Assembly: GCA_003416985.1 (NCBI GenBank)
Contig: QVIN01000004.1
Coordinates: forward strand, 186,001-250,000
Reading direction: 5' to 3'
Source of the DNA: Duganella sp. BJB480
Lineage (GTDB): Bacteria > Pseudomonadota > Gammaproteobacteria > Burkholderiales > Burkholderiaceae_D
Length of the DNA: 64,000 nt
The notes below the pieces were generated by a model. It worked only from the letters and a program-made list of their open reading frames with translations. It made no database searches and was not told the origin of the DNA. The position numbers and the translations under genes are program-made. This document shows, piece after piece, positions 34,660 to 43,896 of this stretch; the first letter of the stretch is position 1, and each line of letters begins with the position of its first letter.

Positions 34660-35115
34660 CTATTTTATAGGTAACTTGGTGGTATTCTTCACTTCTTCCA
34701 TCACGGCGTAAGTGTGGGTTTCACGTACGCCCTTCTGGAGCAGGGTTTTACCCAGGAATTCGCGGTAGGCCGCCATGTCCTTGACGCGGGCTTTGACCAG
34801 GTAGTCGAAGCCGCCGGCAACCATGTGGCATTCCAGCACTTCGGGGATCACCTGAACGCTGTGCTTGAAGGCGTCGAACACTTCGGGCGTGGTGCGATCG
34901 AGCACCACTTCGATGAAGACGAGCAGGGACACGTCGAGCAGCTGGGGATTCAGCTGCGCGGTGTAGCCCATGATGTAGCCGGACTCGTGCAACTTGCGCA
35001 CGCGTTCCAGGCAAGCGGCCGGTGACAGGTTCACGCGCGCCGCCAGTTCCACATTGCTGATGCGGCCATCGCTCTGCAATTCCATCAAGATTTTCTTGCT
35101 GATCTTGTCTAACAT
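34660..35115 (-). CDS. Lrp/AsnC-family regulator, probable proline-utilisation activator
   Basis: A 151-residue Lrp-type protein. Its HTH lies in ILMELQSDGRISNVELAARV and NLSPAACLERVRKLHESG, and its RAM domain contains VLECHMVAGGFDYLVKARVKDM. The start at 35115 is supported by GGGAG upstream; the longer frame to 35190 is not. It is divergent from putA, and the 212-bp interval holds an AT-rich palindrome. Lrp-type PutR or BkdR regulators next to putA are known, so proline-responsive control of putA is likely, especially as this PutA lacks its own DNA-binding domain. Confidence 0.93.
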   Translation of the reverse strand: MLDKISKKILMELQSDGRISNVELAARVNLSPAACLERVRKLHESGYIMGYTAQLNPQLLDVSLLVFIEVVLDRTTPEVFDAFKHSVQVIPEVLECHMVAGGFDYLVKARVKDMAAYREFLGKTLLQKGVRETHTYAVMEEVKNTTKLPIK

Positions 35116-35127
35116 TTCCGGGAACTC

Positions 35128-35146
35128 CCAAATAAATATTATTTGG
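35128..35146. promoter_or_regulatory. Lrp-type palindromic operator between lrp and putA
   Basis: CCAAATAAATATTATTTGG has perfect 8-bp arms around a 3-bp centre. It lies 13 bp upstream of the Lrp-type start in AT-rich DNA, matching the style of Lrp/PutR sites, and could regulate both divergent genes. Confidence 0.6.
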
Positions 35147-35327
35147 TTAAATTGTCGCACTAAAAACAATCTATTGCTAGCCCCCTGCAATACCAGAATT
35201 AATCCAGAAGAAATCGCTTTACAATCGAATCATCAGCAGTTCGCACAGATTCACGCTCGCCAGCACTCGCCGGTCGAGCGTTTTTTTGTAATGAACCGCG
35301 CCAAAATTTCCTTTCTGAGAGTATTCA

Positions 35328-38300
35328 ATGCAAGCAGCAGCAGCCACCGGTTTCACCCCTTTCGCCGCCCTGCAGGATGAGATCCTGCGCGACCCGATTC
35401 CCCTGCGCGCAGCAGTGACGGCAGCCTATCGCCGCGACGAAGTCAGCGCCGTTCAGTGGTTGCTGGAACAGATCAAAAACAACGACGCCGGCACGCTGCA
35501 GCAAGCCCAGCAACTGGCCCATAAACTGGTCAGCTCGGTGCGCGAACAGCGCACCCGCGCCTCCGGCGTCGATGCCCTGATGCATGAGTTTTCCTTGTCA
35601 TCCGAAGAAGGCGTGGCGCTGATGTGCCTGGCCGAAGCACTGTTGCGTATTCCCGACAACGCCACCGCCGACCGCCTGATCGCCGACAAAATCAGCAAGG
35701 GCGACTGGCGCAAGCACCTGGGCGAATCGCCGTCGCTGTTCGTCAACGCGGCCACCTGGGGCCTGCTGATCACCGGCAAGCTGGTGTCCACCAACAGCGA
35801 GACCGGCTTGGGCTCGGCGCTGACCAAGCTCATTTCCAAGGGCGGCGAACCGCTGATCCGCAAGGGCGTGGACCTGGCGATGCGCATGCTGGGCAACCAG
35901 TTCGTGACCGGCCAGACCATCGACGAGGCCATCAAGAACGGCCAGTCCAACGAGGCGCGCGGCTACCGTTATTCCTATGACATGCTGGGCGAGGCCGCGC
36001 TGACCGAGGCCGACGCCAAGAATTACTACGCCTCCTACGAAACCGCGATCCACGCGATCGGCAAGGCCTCGAACGGCCGCGGCATCAAGAACGGCCCCGG
36101 CATTTCGGTGAAGCTGTCGGCGCTGCACCCGCGCTACAGCCGCGCCCAGCGCGCCCGTGTGATGGAAGAACTGCTGCCGCGCGTACGCGAGTTGATGTTG
36201 CTGGCCAAGCACTACGACATCGGCCTGAACATCGACGCGGAAGAGGCCGATCGCCTGGAACTGTCGCTGGACCTGATTGAAGCGCTGGCGCACGACCCCG
36301 CGCTGGCCGGTTTCGAAGGCATCGGCATCGTTGTGCAGGCCTACCAGAAGCGTTGCCCCTTCGTCATCGACTACCTGATCGACCTGGCCAAGCGCAGCGG
36401 CCGCAAGTTCATGGTGCGCCTGGTCAAGGGCGCGTACTGGGATGCCGAGATCAAGCGCGCCCAGGTCGACGGCATGAGCGGCTACCCGGTCTACACGCGC
36501 AAGGTCTACACCGACGTCTCCTACCTGGTGTGCGCGCAAAAACTGCTGGCTTCGACCGGCGTCATCTATCCGCAGTTCGCCACCCACAACGCGCAAACCC
36601 TGTCGACGATCTACACCTGGGCCAAGCGCGACGGCGTGACCGACTACGAATTCCAGTGCCTGCACGGCATGGGCGAATCGCTGTACGACCAGGTGGTCGG
36701 CAAGGACAACCTGGACAAGCCTTGCCGCATCTACGCCCCGGTCGGCACCCATGAAACGCTGCTGGCCTACCTGGTGCGCCGCCTGCTGGAAAACGGCGCC
36801 AACTCCTCCTTCGTCAACCAGATCGTCGACGAGGCGATCCCGGTCGATTCGCTGATCAAGGATCCGGTGGCGCTGGCGCGCGAGCAGGGCGGGCTGCCGC
36901 ACACCGGCATCGCGCTGCCGCTCGACATGTTCGGCGCCGAGCGCAAGAACTCGGCCGGCTTCGACCTGGCCAACGAGGACGTGCTGCGTAAAATTTCGGC
37001 AGAGTTGGCCGCGCCGCGCCGCTGGCACGCCGCGCCTTTGCTGGCGGGCGGCCTGAGCGCCGGCCAGCCGGTGCAGGACGTGACCAACCCGGCGCAACGC
37101 AGCGACATCGTCGGCCAGCTGGTGGAAGCCAGCGCCGCCGACGTGGAAACCGCGCTGACCAGCGCCAGCAGTTTCGCCATGGATTGGCAAACCACCGAGC
37201 CGTCGCAACGCGCGGCCGCGCTGAACCGCGCCGCCGGCCTGTTCGAAGCCAACGCCATGGAACTGATGACGCTGGCGATCCGCGAAGCCGGCAAATCGCT
37301 GCCGAACGCCATCGCCGAACTGCGCGAGGCGGTCGACTTCCTGCGCTACTACGCGGCCGAGGTGCACGGCTCGACCAACACGCTGGCGCTGGGTCCGGTG
37401 ACCTGCATCAGCCCGTGGAACTTCCCGCTGGCGATCTTCACCGGCCAGGTGGCCGCCTCGCTGGCGGCCGGCAACGTGGTGCTGGCCAAGCCGGCCGAGC
37501 AGACGCCGCTGATCGCCCACCGCGCCGTCGAGCTGCTGCACGAGGCGGGCGTTCCGCGCGCCGCGCTGCAATTCCTGCCGGGCCGCGGCGAAGTGGTCGG
37601 CGCCGCGCTGACCGCCGACGCGCGCGTTAAAGGCGTGATCTTCACCGGTTCGACCGAAGTGGCGCAGCTGATCAACCGCACCCTGGCCAAGCGCGCCGTC
37701 GCGGAAAACGCCGACATCCCGCTGATCGCCGAAACCGGCGGCCAGAACGCTATGATCGTCGATTCGTCGGCGCTGCCGGAGCAGGTGGTGCAGGACGCGA
37801 TCTCGTCGGCCTTCGACAGCGCCGGCCAGCGTTGCTCGGCGCTGCGCGTGCTGTTCCTGCAGGAAGATATCGCCGACAAGACCATCAAGATGCTCAAGGG
37901 CGCGATGCAGGAGCTGAAAGTCGGCTGCCCGGACCGCCTGGCGACCGACATCGGCCCGGTGATCGACGCCGAAGCCCAGCAAAACCTGCTGGCGCACATC
38001 AACAAGCTGAAGGCCACCGCGCTGAATTACTTCTCGCTGGACCTGCCGGCCAGCGTGACCACGGCCGGCACCTTCGTGCCGCCGACCGTGCTGGAAATCC
38101 GTTCGCTGTCCGAGCTGACGCAGGAAGTGTTCGGCCCGGTCCTGCACGTGATCCGCTACAAGCGCGCCGACCTGCCCAAGCTGATCGAGCAGATCAACGA
38201 GAGCGGCTACGGCCTGACGCTGGGCGTGCACTCGCGCATCGATGAAACCATCGACTACATCAGCTCGCGCGCGCATGTGGGCAACATCTACATCAACCGC

Positions 38301-38984
38301 AACATCGTCGGCGCGGTGGTGGGCGTGCAGCCGTTCGGCGGCGAAGGCAAATCCGGCACCGGCCCGAAAGCCGGCGGCCCGCTGTACCTGAAGCGTCTGC
38401 AACGCGGCGCCATCATCAGCACGCAACACGAACGCCAGGCGACGCCGGGCCTGGACGCGCTGACCGTCTGGTCGAAGATGCACGGCCACGAGCGCATCGC
38501 CAACCTGGCGGAGCAATACAGCCGCACCACGATGCTGGGCAGCCTGACGGTATTGCCAGGCCCGACGGGCGAACGCAACACACTGGCGCTGGTCGCGCGC
38601 GGCTGCGTGGTCTGCGCGGCCGGCACGCAAGCCGGCCTGCTGAACCAGATCGCGGCGACGCTGGCGACCGGCAATATCGCGCTGGTGACCGCTGAATCGT
38701 CCAAATTGTTGCCGGCGGATATGCCCGCGGTGGTCAAGGACCGCATCCAGGTTATTGGCAGCCTGGACAGCTTCAATGGCGATTTCCAGATCGCGCTGGT
38801 GGAGACGATGCTGGTCGGTGGCCTGCGTGCCTCCCTGGCGGCCCGTAGCGGGGCGCTGGTGGGCTTGATCGACACCAACGAGGATGGCGCCATCCCCCTG
38901 TGGCGTTTGCTCGCTGAGCGCGCTCTGTGCGTGAATACGACCGCAGCCGGCGGCAACGCCAGCCTGATGACGCTGGACGCATAA
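35328..38984 (+). CDS. putA: Bifunctional proline dehydrogenase / L-glutamate gamma-semialdehyde dehydrogenase
   Basis: PutA oxidises proline to glutamate in two steps, feeding electrons to FAD/quinone and then NAD. The protein has 1218 residues. The proline dehydrogenase barrel includes GYRYSYDMLGEAALTEADAK and GRKFMVRLVKGAYWDAEIKRAQ. The aldehyde dehydrogenase has ISPWNFPLAIFTGQVAASLA, IAETGGQNAMIVDSSALPEQ and the catalytic Cys in SAGQRCSALR, followed by a C-terminal extension typical of long PutAs. The usual N-terminal ribbon-helix-helix of trifunctional PutA is absent, as the protein opens directly with the alpha-helical arm (FTPFAALQDEILRDP). It therefore probably cannot repress its own promoter. 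An intrinsic terminator follows. Confidence 0.97.
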   Translation: MQAAAATGFTPFAALQDEILRDPIPLRAAVTAAYRRDEVSAVQWLLEQIKNNDAGTLQQAQQLAHKLVSSVREQRTRASGVDALMHEFSLSSEEGVALMCLAEALLRIPDNATADRLIADKISKGDWRKHLGESPSLFVNAATWGLLITGKLVSTNSETGLGSALTKLISKGGEPLIRKGVDLAMRMLGNQFVTGQTIDEAIKNGQSNEARGYRYSYDMLGEAALTEADAKNYYASYETAIHAIGKASNGRGIKNGPGISVKLSALHPRYSRAQRARVMEELLPRVRELMLLAKHYDIGLNIDAEEADRLELSLDLIEALAHDPALAGFEGIGIVVQAYQKRCPFVIDYLIDLAKRSGRKFMVRLVKGAYWDAEIKRAQVDGMSGYPVYTRKVYTDVSYLVCAQKLLASTGVIYPQFATHNAQTLSTIYTWAKRDGVTDYEFQCLHGMGESLYDQVVGKDNLDKPCRIYAPVGTHETLLAYLVRRLLENGANSSFVNQIVDEAIPVDSLIKDPVALAREQGGLPHTGIALPLDMFGAERKNSAGFDLANEDVLRKISAELAAPRRWHAAPLLAGGLSAGQPVQDVTNPAQRSDIVGQLVEASAADVETALTSASSFAMDWQTTEPSQRAAALNRAAGLFEANAMELMTLAIREAGKSLPNAIAELREAVDFLRYYAAEVHGSTNTLALGPVTCISPWNFPLAIFTGQVAASLAAGNVVLAKPAEQTPLIAHRAVELLHEAGVPRAALQFLPGRGEVVGAALTADARVKGVIFTGSTEVAQLINRTLAKRAVAENADIPLIAETGGQNAMIVDSSALPEQVVQDAISSAFDSAGQRCSALRVLFLQEDIADKTIKMLKGAMQELKVGCPDRLATDIGPVIDAEAQQNLLAHINKLKATALNYFSLDLPASVTTAGTFVPPTVLEIRSLSELTQEVFGPVLHVIRYKRADLPKLIEQINESGYGLTLGVHSRIDETIDYISSRAHVGNIYINRNIVGAVVGVQPFGGEGKSGTGPKAGGPLYLKRLQRGAIISTQHERQATPGLDALTVWSKMHGHERIANLAEQYSRTTMLGSLTVLPGPTGERNTLALVARGCVVCAAGTQAGLLNQIAATLATGNIALVTAESSKLLPADMPAVVKDRIQVIGSLDSFNGDFQIALVETMLVGGLRASLAARSGALVGLIDTNEDGAIPLWRLLAERALCVNTTAAGGNASLMTLDA

Positions 38985-39007
38985 ACCTATCACCTGTTGT
39001 TGTTTTC

Positions 39008-39036
39008 GGGCCGGGATAAAACCCGGCCCTTTTTTT
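39008..39036 (+). terminator. putA intrinsic terminator
   Basis: Arms GGGCCGGG and CCCGGCCC (39008-39015, 39022-39029) with a 6-nt loop are followed by seven T. It also faces the end of the convergent FGE-like gene. Confidence 0.9.
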
Positions 39037-39042
39037 GCCTGA

Positions 39043-39708
39043 TCAGGCCAATGGCCGGACAATCCGGAAGCCGAGATCATCGATGGCGAAGGTGGGATGG
39101 CTGCGGCGGCGGTTCGCCGCCAGGCAGCCCCGTTCGGTATCCGCCCAGCCGCCGCCCCGGAATACCCGGTACGGCCCATACACCTCCGGATCGTACTGGT
39201 CTTCGCACCATTCCCAGACATTGCCCAGCATGTCATGCAGGCCCCAGCTATTGGGCTGTTTCTGGCCGACGGTGTGCGGACGGCCGCCTGAATTTTCCCG
39301 GTACCAGGCAATCTCATCCAGATCACCGTAGCGCGGGCCATTGGTGCCGGCCCGGCAGGCATATTCCCACTCGGCTTCGGTGGGCAGGCGATAGCCATTG
39401 CTGCCGGTAATGCGAGACGCGCCCATGCCGTCGTCATCCAGCGCATAAGCAGCGCGCAGACCGGCGCTATCCGACAGCAAATTGCAGAACCGGACAGCAT
39501 CGAGCCAGGAGACGGTCTCCACCGGGCACTGTCCGGAAACGCGGACCGAGGGCCAAAACCCGGTAACGGCGGCATATTGCGCCTGCGTGACTGGATGGCA
39601 GCCGATTGCGAACGACGGCAGCTCGACCACCCAGGCTCGGCCGGTTCTATCGTCCCGCATGGCGATGGTTCCGCCGGGGATAACCATCATTTCAGACGGA
39701 TCGAACAT
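39043..39708 (-). CDS. Formylglycine-generating-enzyme-like (SUMF1 fold) protein
   Basis: A 221-residue protein of the FGE-sulfatase superfamily: MMVIPGGTIAMRDD, FAIGCHPVTQAQYAAVTG, PVETVSWLDAVRFCNLLS, YRLPTEAEWEYACRAGT, GLHDMLGNVWEWCEDQYDP and RVFRGGGWADTERGCLAANR, ending GFRIVRPLA. True FGEs have two active-site Cys after GGS. Here the first aligns with Asp (WADTERGC), so oxygen-dependent formylglycine formation is doubtful. The start at 39708 follows AGGGA closely; 39729 is the alternative. The gene overlaps the end of the nucleosidase gene by 17 bp, indicating coupling. The actual role is unknown. Confidence 0.88.
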   Translation of the reverse strand: MFDPSEMMVIPGGTIAMRDDRTGRAWVVELPSFAIGCHPVTQAQYAAVTGFWPSVRVSGQCPVETVSWLDAVRFCNLLSDSAGLRAAYALDDDGMGASRITGSNGYRLPTEAEWEYACRAGTNGPRYGDLDEIAWYRENSGGRPHTVGQKQPNSWGLHDMLGNVWEWCEDQYDPEVYGPYRVFRGGGWADTERGCLAANRRRSHPTFAIDDLGFRIVRPLA

Positions 39709-40393
39709 GTTCCCTGCAAAAACGCTCAATCACGTCAAAAGCGTAGCGGGAGGCCACGGTTTTGATGAAATGCATAAAGTCGACGGCCGCATCGTCATTG
39801 GCGTTGTCCGAGATCGTGCGGATGACGGCAAACGGAATGCCCAGCTCAAAACACACCTGCGCAACGGCTGCGCCTTCCATTTCCACTGCCAACAAATCAG
39901 GCAAAGCAGCCTTCAACGCCTGAATCTGGGCCAATTTGCCTATAAATTGATCACCGCTGGCGATCATTCCACGGTGTACGCGCGTGGTTTGCGCAGCTGC
40001 GGCAGCCAATTGTTCCGTCAGGCCGGTATCGGTCGCGAAGCGCGACAAGCCCGTCAATGGGATTTCAAACTGTGGAAAAAGCGGGCTGGCATCGAAATCA
40101 TGTTGAACCAGTTCTTCAGCGACAACGATATCCCCGACTTTTACATTTTTATCCCCGCTTCCGGCGACGCCGGTGAAGACGATGTGGGTAACTCCGAACT
40201 TTTCCACAAGGATGGAGGCTGTCATGGCCGCTGCAACCTTGCCAATACGCGACAGAACGCACACAGCGTCGATTTCCCAGAGCTTCCCTCCCGTGTACTC
40301 GCGCATGCCGTGGACGAGCTTGTAGGGGCTCTCAAGGGCTTCTATCAGCCCATGCTGTTCTTCAGCCAATGCACTGATGATGCCTAAACGCAT
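39692..40393 (-). CDS. 5'-methylthioadenosine/S-adenosylhomocysteine nucleosidase family protein
   Basis: A 233-residue phosphorylase-superfamily protein. It starts MRLGIISALAEEQHGLIEAL, with the Glu-rich MTAN start. It has FTGVAGSGDKNVKVGDIVVA, ASGDQFIG, and the signature VEMEGAAVAQVCFELGIPFAVIRTISDNAN, with Glu and Asp in the purine and ribose site. It hydrolyses MTA or SAH to adenine and the thiosugar, recycling methyl-donor by-products. It heads a two-gene unit with the FGE-like gene. An origin-like AT-rich region lies upstream. Confidence 0.93.
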   Translation of the reverse strand: MRLGIISALAEEQHGLIEALESPYKLVHGMREYTGGKLWEIDAVCVLSRIGKVAAAMTASILVEKFGVTHIVFTGVAGSGDKNVKVGDIVVAEELVQHDFDASPLFPQFEIPLTGLSRFATDTGLTEQLAAAAAQTTRVHRGMIASGDQFIGKLAQIQALKAALPDLLAVEMEGAAVAQVCFELGIPFAVIRTISDNANDDAAVDFMHFIKTVASRYAFDVIERFCREHVRSV

Positions 40394-40714
40394 ACTTTTC
40401 CTTGGTTTTCAGAGGTGGAGGCTGTGGATTTCAAGCGGTTTTTCCACAGAGGTTTACGAAAAACGGTCGATTTTAAGGCGTTTTTTGTGCTCTGGGGTCT
40501 TTTCAGAACGCGAGCAGGCGTTCAGATTCGGTTTACTTGTTTACAAAAGATTTATATAAAAATAGTAGTAATAGTAAACGAGCAAAAGCCTGTGGATAAG
40601 TCATGTATACGTTTACAAATCATTTGTTTACGCGAAAGATAAGCACTTGCATAAGCGCTGTACCAGTTCAGGAGCAATTCTGTATAAAATGTCGGCCTTT
40701 GGACAACTTCGTCC
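40394..40714. other. Origin-like region, copy 1 (AT-rich, TAG triplets, DnaA box, GTTTAC motifs)
   Basis: No gene is seen. The region holds TATATAAAAATAGTAGTA (40553-40570) inside an AT-rich stretch, four TAG/TAA triplets (40563-40574), and a DnaA box TGTGGATAA (40591-40599). There are six GTTTAC/GTAAAC motifs (40452, 40531, 40539, 40574, 40611, 40626) and TGCATAAGCG (40648-40657). The same elements occur in the same order near 43639-43751. The layout resembles DnaA-trio unwinding modules. Confidence 0.5.
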
Positions 40715-43507
40715 TTACTCACAAGTCGTCCTGTGGATATCCAGCGAGTTATTCACAGGTGGAAGCTCGTTTTTGATCTGTTTTTCCAATTCTTCGGCCG
40801 AAATCGGCTTGGAAAACAGGTATCCCTGCCCTAAATCGCATCCGGCGGCCGTCAAAGCGGCAAGCTGTTGAGGTGTTTCGATGCCTTCGGCGATGACTTT
40901 GATGTCCAGCTTGTGCGCCATGGCGATAATCGCCTCGCAAAGTACGATGCCGTCGGTCCCGTTCGACAGATTGGACACAAAAGTCGGGTCGATTTTGATG
41001 TAATCGATATCGAATCGCCTTAAAAAGGCTACCGAGCAATAGCCGGTACCGAAATCGTCCAACGAAATCTGCATATGGGCATGTTGAAGCGCCAACATCC
41101 GCTCCGAAACCGAGTTCGCAGTATCCAACAGCAAGTTTTCCGTCACTTCGATGATGATGCTGTTCGCGTCCAGATGCAGTTCCTGGAGAAAATCCAGCCA
41201 TTGTTCGTAATTGCTGCCGTTATCGCGGAACTGCCACGCCGATTTGTTCACGCTGATCTGAAAATCGGGCAATCCCAGGGCCTGCAGCTTCTGCACTTCC
41301 CGCGCGGCCTGCTTGAAAACCCAGTCGCCGATGCCGACAATCATGCCGCTGCTTTCCGCGATGCTGATAAATTCGGCAGGATTCAGCAGTCCGCGCACTG
41401 GATGTTGCCAACGCACCAGCGCTTCCGCCTTGCAGATCTTGCCGCTGGCCAGGTCGATAATCGGCTGGAACAAGATCCGCAACTCATCGTGATTGACCGC
41501 TTCGCGCAATTCGTTGACCAAGGTCATGCGTACGCGCGTCGCCTCCTGCATGAACGGGGCGAAATAATTAAAGCGGTTCCGGCCCTGCTGCTTGGCCGCG
41601 TACATCGCTTGGTCGGCGTTTTTGATTAAAGTTTCAGCATCGGCGCCGTCCTCGGGATACAGCGTGATGCCGATGCTGCTGGAAATATGGGCAATATGCT
41701 TGTCCCCGGCATTGCCCAGGTTGAACGGCGTGCTCATCTGCCTAAGGATTTCCTGCGCCGTGCGGACCACGTCGCCGGCGTTGTGCAGCTCGCTCAAGAT
41801 GACGGTGAACTCGTCGCCGCCCAGGCGCGCGACCGTATCCGTCCCGCGCACGGCGGCGGACAGGCGGATTGCCACTTCTTTGAGCAGCAGATCGCCTTTG
41901 TCGTGGCCCAAGGTGTCGTTGATTTCCTTGAAGTGGTCGAGATCGATAAACACCAGCGCCATCGGCAGATGAGAGCGGTCGGTCTTTTTCATTTCCTGGC
42001 GTAGATGTTCATGGAACATGCGCCGGTTTGGCAGTCCGGTCAGCGCATCGAAATTGGCCTGGCGCCAGACCAGTTCTTCCGATGCCTTCCTTTTGGTGAT
42101 GTCGCTCAACAATGCAACGTAGCGGAATGGATTGCCCAATTCGTCATAAACGGTGTTGAAGCGCATCCCCACCAGGTACTCTTCGCCGTCCTTATGCTGA
42201 TGCCAGAGTTCACCTTCCCACTGGCCGGTATGGGCGATCGACTCGAACATGCGCGTGTAGAAGTTGATGTCCTGGCGGGTGGTCGTCAACTCATAGCCCC
42301 GGTGGCCGATGACTTCCTTTTCCGTATAGCCGCTCAGCAGGGAAAAGGCAGGATTCACGGTCAGGATCCGGCCATCCGCGTCGGTGACCATCATGCCTTC
42401 GCCGCTGTTCTGGAAAAGCAAGGCCGCCAACTTCATGGATTCCTCGTTTTTCTTGCGTTCCTCCTCGTTGGCCAGCAGTTTTTGTTCCATTTCCCGGCTA
42501 GCGGAGTAGAGCGCGCGGAAGCGCAGTTCGCGTTCTTCCTGCCTGGTGTAGGTGCGCAGCGAAAAATGACCGGCGCCTGCGATCAGGATCAGCAACAAGA
42601 TCAAACCAGCGCCAGCAATCAAGGAGTTTTGCTGAAGCAATCTGGCCGACTCGGAATCGCTGCTGCCGACAACGACGATCAACGGAAGTTTTTCAAAAAC
42701 GCGATAGCTGAATATGCGCGTGAGCTTGTCGGCATTGCCGATGGTTTTGTAGGTGCCCGAGCTGGCGCGGCGAACATTGTCGAACAGGTCGGTCGATCCC
42801 AAGTCGCGGCTAAACGAAGTTTCAAAATTTGGCACGGCAGCGATGACCTTGCCGCGGGCATGGACCAGCGCGATCGAGATGTCCGAATTGAAGCGCGAAT
42901 TTTCAAATACGGTGACATAGCGGCTGACGTTGAGCGGAGCAACGATCACTCCCAGAAATTCTCCCTTGGCGCTTTCCACTCGGCGGCTGAGAAAAAACAA
43001 CCTCTGGCTGCTGCGCAGGCCAAGTGCCGGTTCCCCAACGAACAATTTGCCGCGCATTGCGATATCCAGGTGGGCTTTGAAGTAATCACGATCGGTGTAG
43101 CGGGAACCGTTGATGTTGTTGCCGGTCGAAGTGGCGATTGCAACGCCCTTGGTGTCGAGAAAAGTGATCCAGTATTCGCCGTTGAACGTGGAGCCGCGCG
43201 AGGACAACAGTTCCGACATCATTTCCGGTGAGTTCCGTTGTTGCGCGTTCAAAACCTTGATGGCGTTCGCGAAGCCGATCAAGGACAGGTCGACCGATTG
43301 AAGCGAGTACAGCACATGCGCTTCCATCGCCTTGACGTGATGTTCGGTCTGGGTCTTGACCGCGAGTTCGCGTTCAACGTAGGTGGTGCGGAATTGGGAA
43401 ACAACGACGGCAATGGCCAGGGTAGCCATCAGGAAAAGGCCTGTGATCAGACGTCGCCGAAAGCGCAGATAAGCCGGCGACCGCAGATGTTTGCGCTGAG
43501 AGGACAA
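40715..43507 (-). CDS. Membrane-bound PAS-GGDEF-EAL cyclic-di-GMP enzyme
   Basis: A 930-residue signalling protein. Two membrane helices (about residues 15-35, LITGLFLMATLAIAVVVSQF, and about 300-318, LIAGAGLILLLILIAGAGHF) bracket a periplasmic Cache-like sensor domain containing WITFLDTKGVAIATSTGNNI. A PAS domain (LLFQNSGEGMMVTDADGRIL), a GGDEF domain (RLGGDEFTVIL, about residue 562) and an EAL domain (KAEALVRWQHP, about residue 696) follow. Both catalytic motifs look intact, so it may make and break c-di-GMP depending on the signal. It is flanked by related origin-like intergenic modules. A DnaA-box consensus, TTATTCACA, lies at its 3' end (40749-40757). Confidence 0.95.
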   Translation of the reverse strand: MSSQRKHLRSPAYLRFRRRLITGLFLMATLAIAVVVSQFRTTYVERELAVKTQTEHHVKAMEAHVLYSLQSVDLSLIGFANAIKVLNAQQRNSPEMMSELLSSRGSTFNGEYWITFLDTKGVAIATSTGNNINGSRYTDRDYFKAHLDIAMRGKLFVGEPALGLRSSQRLFFLSRRVESAKGEFLGVIVAPLNVSRYVTVFENSRFNSDISIALVHARGKVIAAVPNFETSFSRDLGSTDLFDNVRRASSGTYKTIGNADKLTRIFSYRVFEKLPLIVVVGSSDSESARLLQQNSLIAGAGLILLLILIAGAGHFSLRTYTRQEERELRFRALYSASREMEQKLLANEEERKKNEESMKLAALLFQNSGEGMMVTDADGRILTVNPAFSLLSGYTEKEVIGHRGYELTTTRQDINFYTRMFESIAHTGQWEGELWHQHKDGEEYLVGMRFNTVYDELGNPFRYVALLSDITKRKASEELVWRQANFDALTGLPNRRMFHEHLRQEMKKTDRSHLPMALVFIDLDHFKEINDTLGHDKGDLLLKEVAIRLSAAVRGTDTVARLGGDEFTVILSELHNAGDVVRTAQEILRQMSTPFNLGNAGDKHIAHISSSIGITLYPEDGADAETLIKNADQAMYAAKQQGRNRFNYFAPFMQEATRVRMTLVNELREAVNHDELRILFQPIIDLASGKICKAEALVRWQHPVRGLLNPAEFISIAESSGMIVGIGDWVFKQAAREVQKLQALGLPDFQISVNKSAWQFRDNGSNYEQWLDFLQELHLDANSIIIEVTENLLLDTANSVSERMLALQHAHMQISLDDFGTGYCSVAFLRRFDIDYIKIDPTFVSNLSNGTDGIVLCEAIIAMAHKLDIKVIAEGIETPQQLAALTAAGCDLGQGYLFSKPISAEELEKQIKNELPPVNNSLDIHRTTCE

Positions 43508-43896
43508 AATGTCTCCGCCTGAGGCTGGTTGTTTGCGAATTCAGTATAGGGGAAAGCAGATGTTGGCGAAATCTTATTTCCGTTTCAGTGGGGTATCAGG
43601 CTGTCCAGGCGCTTGCGCCTGTGGTTTTTGGGTTTATGGTTTACTCTAAAGATGTATATATAAAAATAGTAGTAGTTGTTAACGCAGACACTTTTCTGTG
43701 GATAAGTGTTCATTTTGGATTAAAATCAGGCGTTTACGAACTGCATAAGCGGGCGAGAAAGCCGTGTATGAGCAAAGAACTGTTTTGGGATAAGAAAAAG
43801 CGTCCCCAGAAATTTTTTGTTTACACACATTTCGTGCCTGTGGATATCCATAGACTTATCCACATGTCGTAAACGCCATTTTTAGTGAGAAATCCG
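43508..43896. other. Origin-like region, copy 2 (AT-rich, TAG triplets, DnaA boxes, GTTTAC motifs)
   Basis: No gene is seen. The region contains the same 18-mer TATATAAAAATAGTAGTA (43657-43674) and three TAG triplets (43667-43675). DnaA boxes lie at 43697-43705 (reverse) and 43856-43864 (forward). GTTTAC/GTAAAC motifs lie at 43639, 43732, 43819 and 43869, and TGCATAAGCG at 43742-43751. The order matches copy 1, 3.1 kb away. Confidence 0.5.

Noticed and set aside
35598..39575. A 1325-codon minus-strand open frame opposite putA
   Set aside because: It has shadow-like composition (Arg, Val, Gln, His rich) and no domain, while the plus strand is unmistakably PutA.
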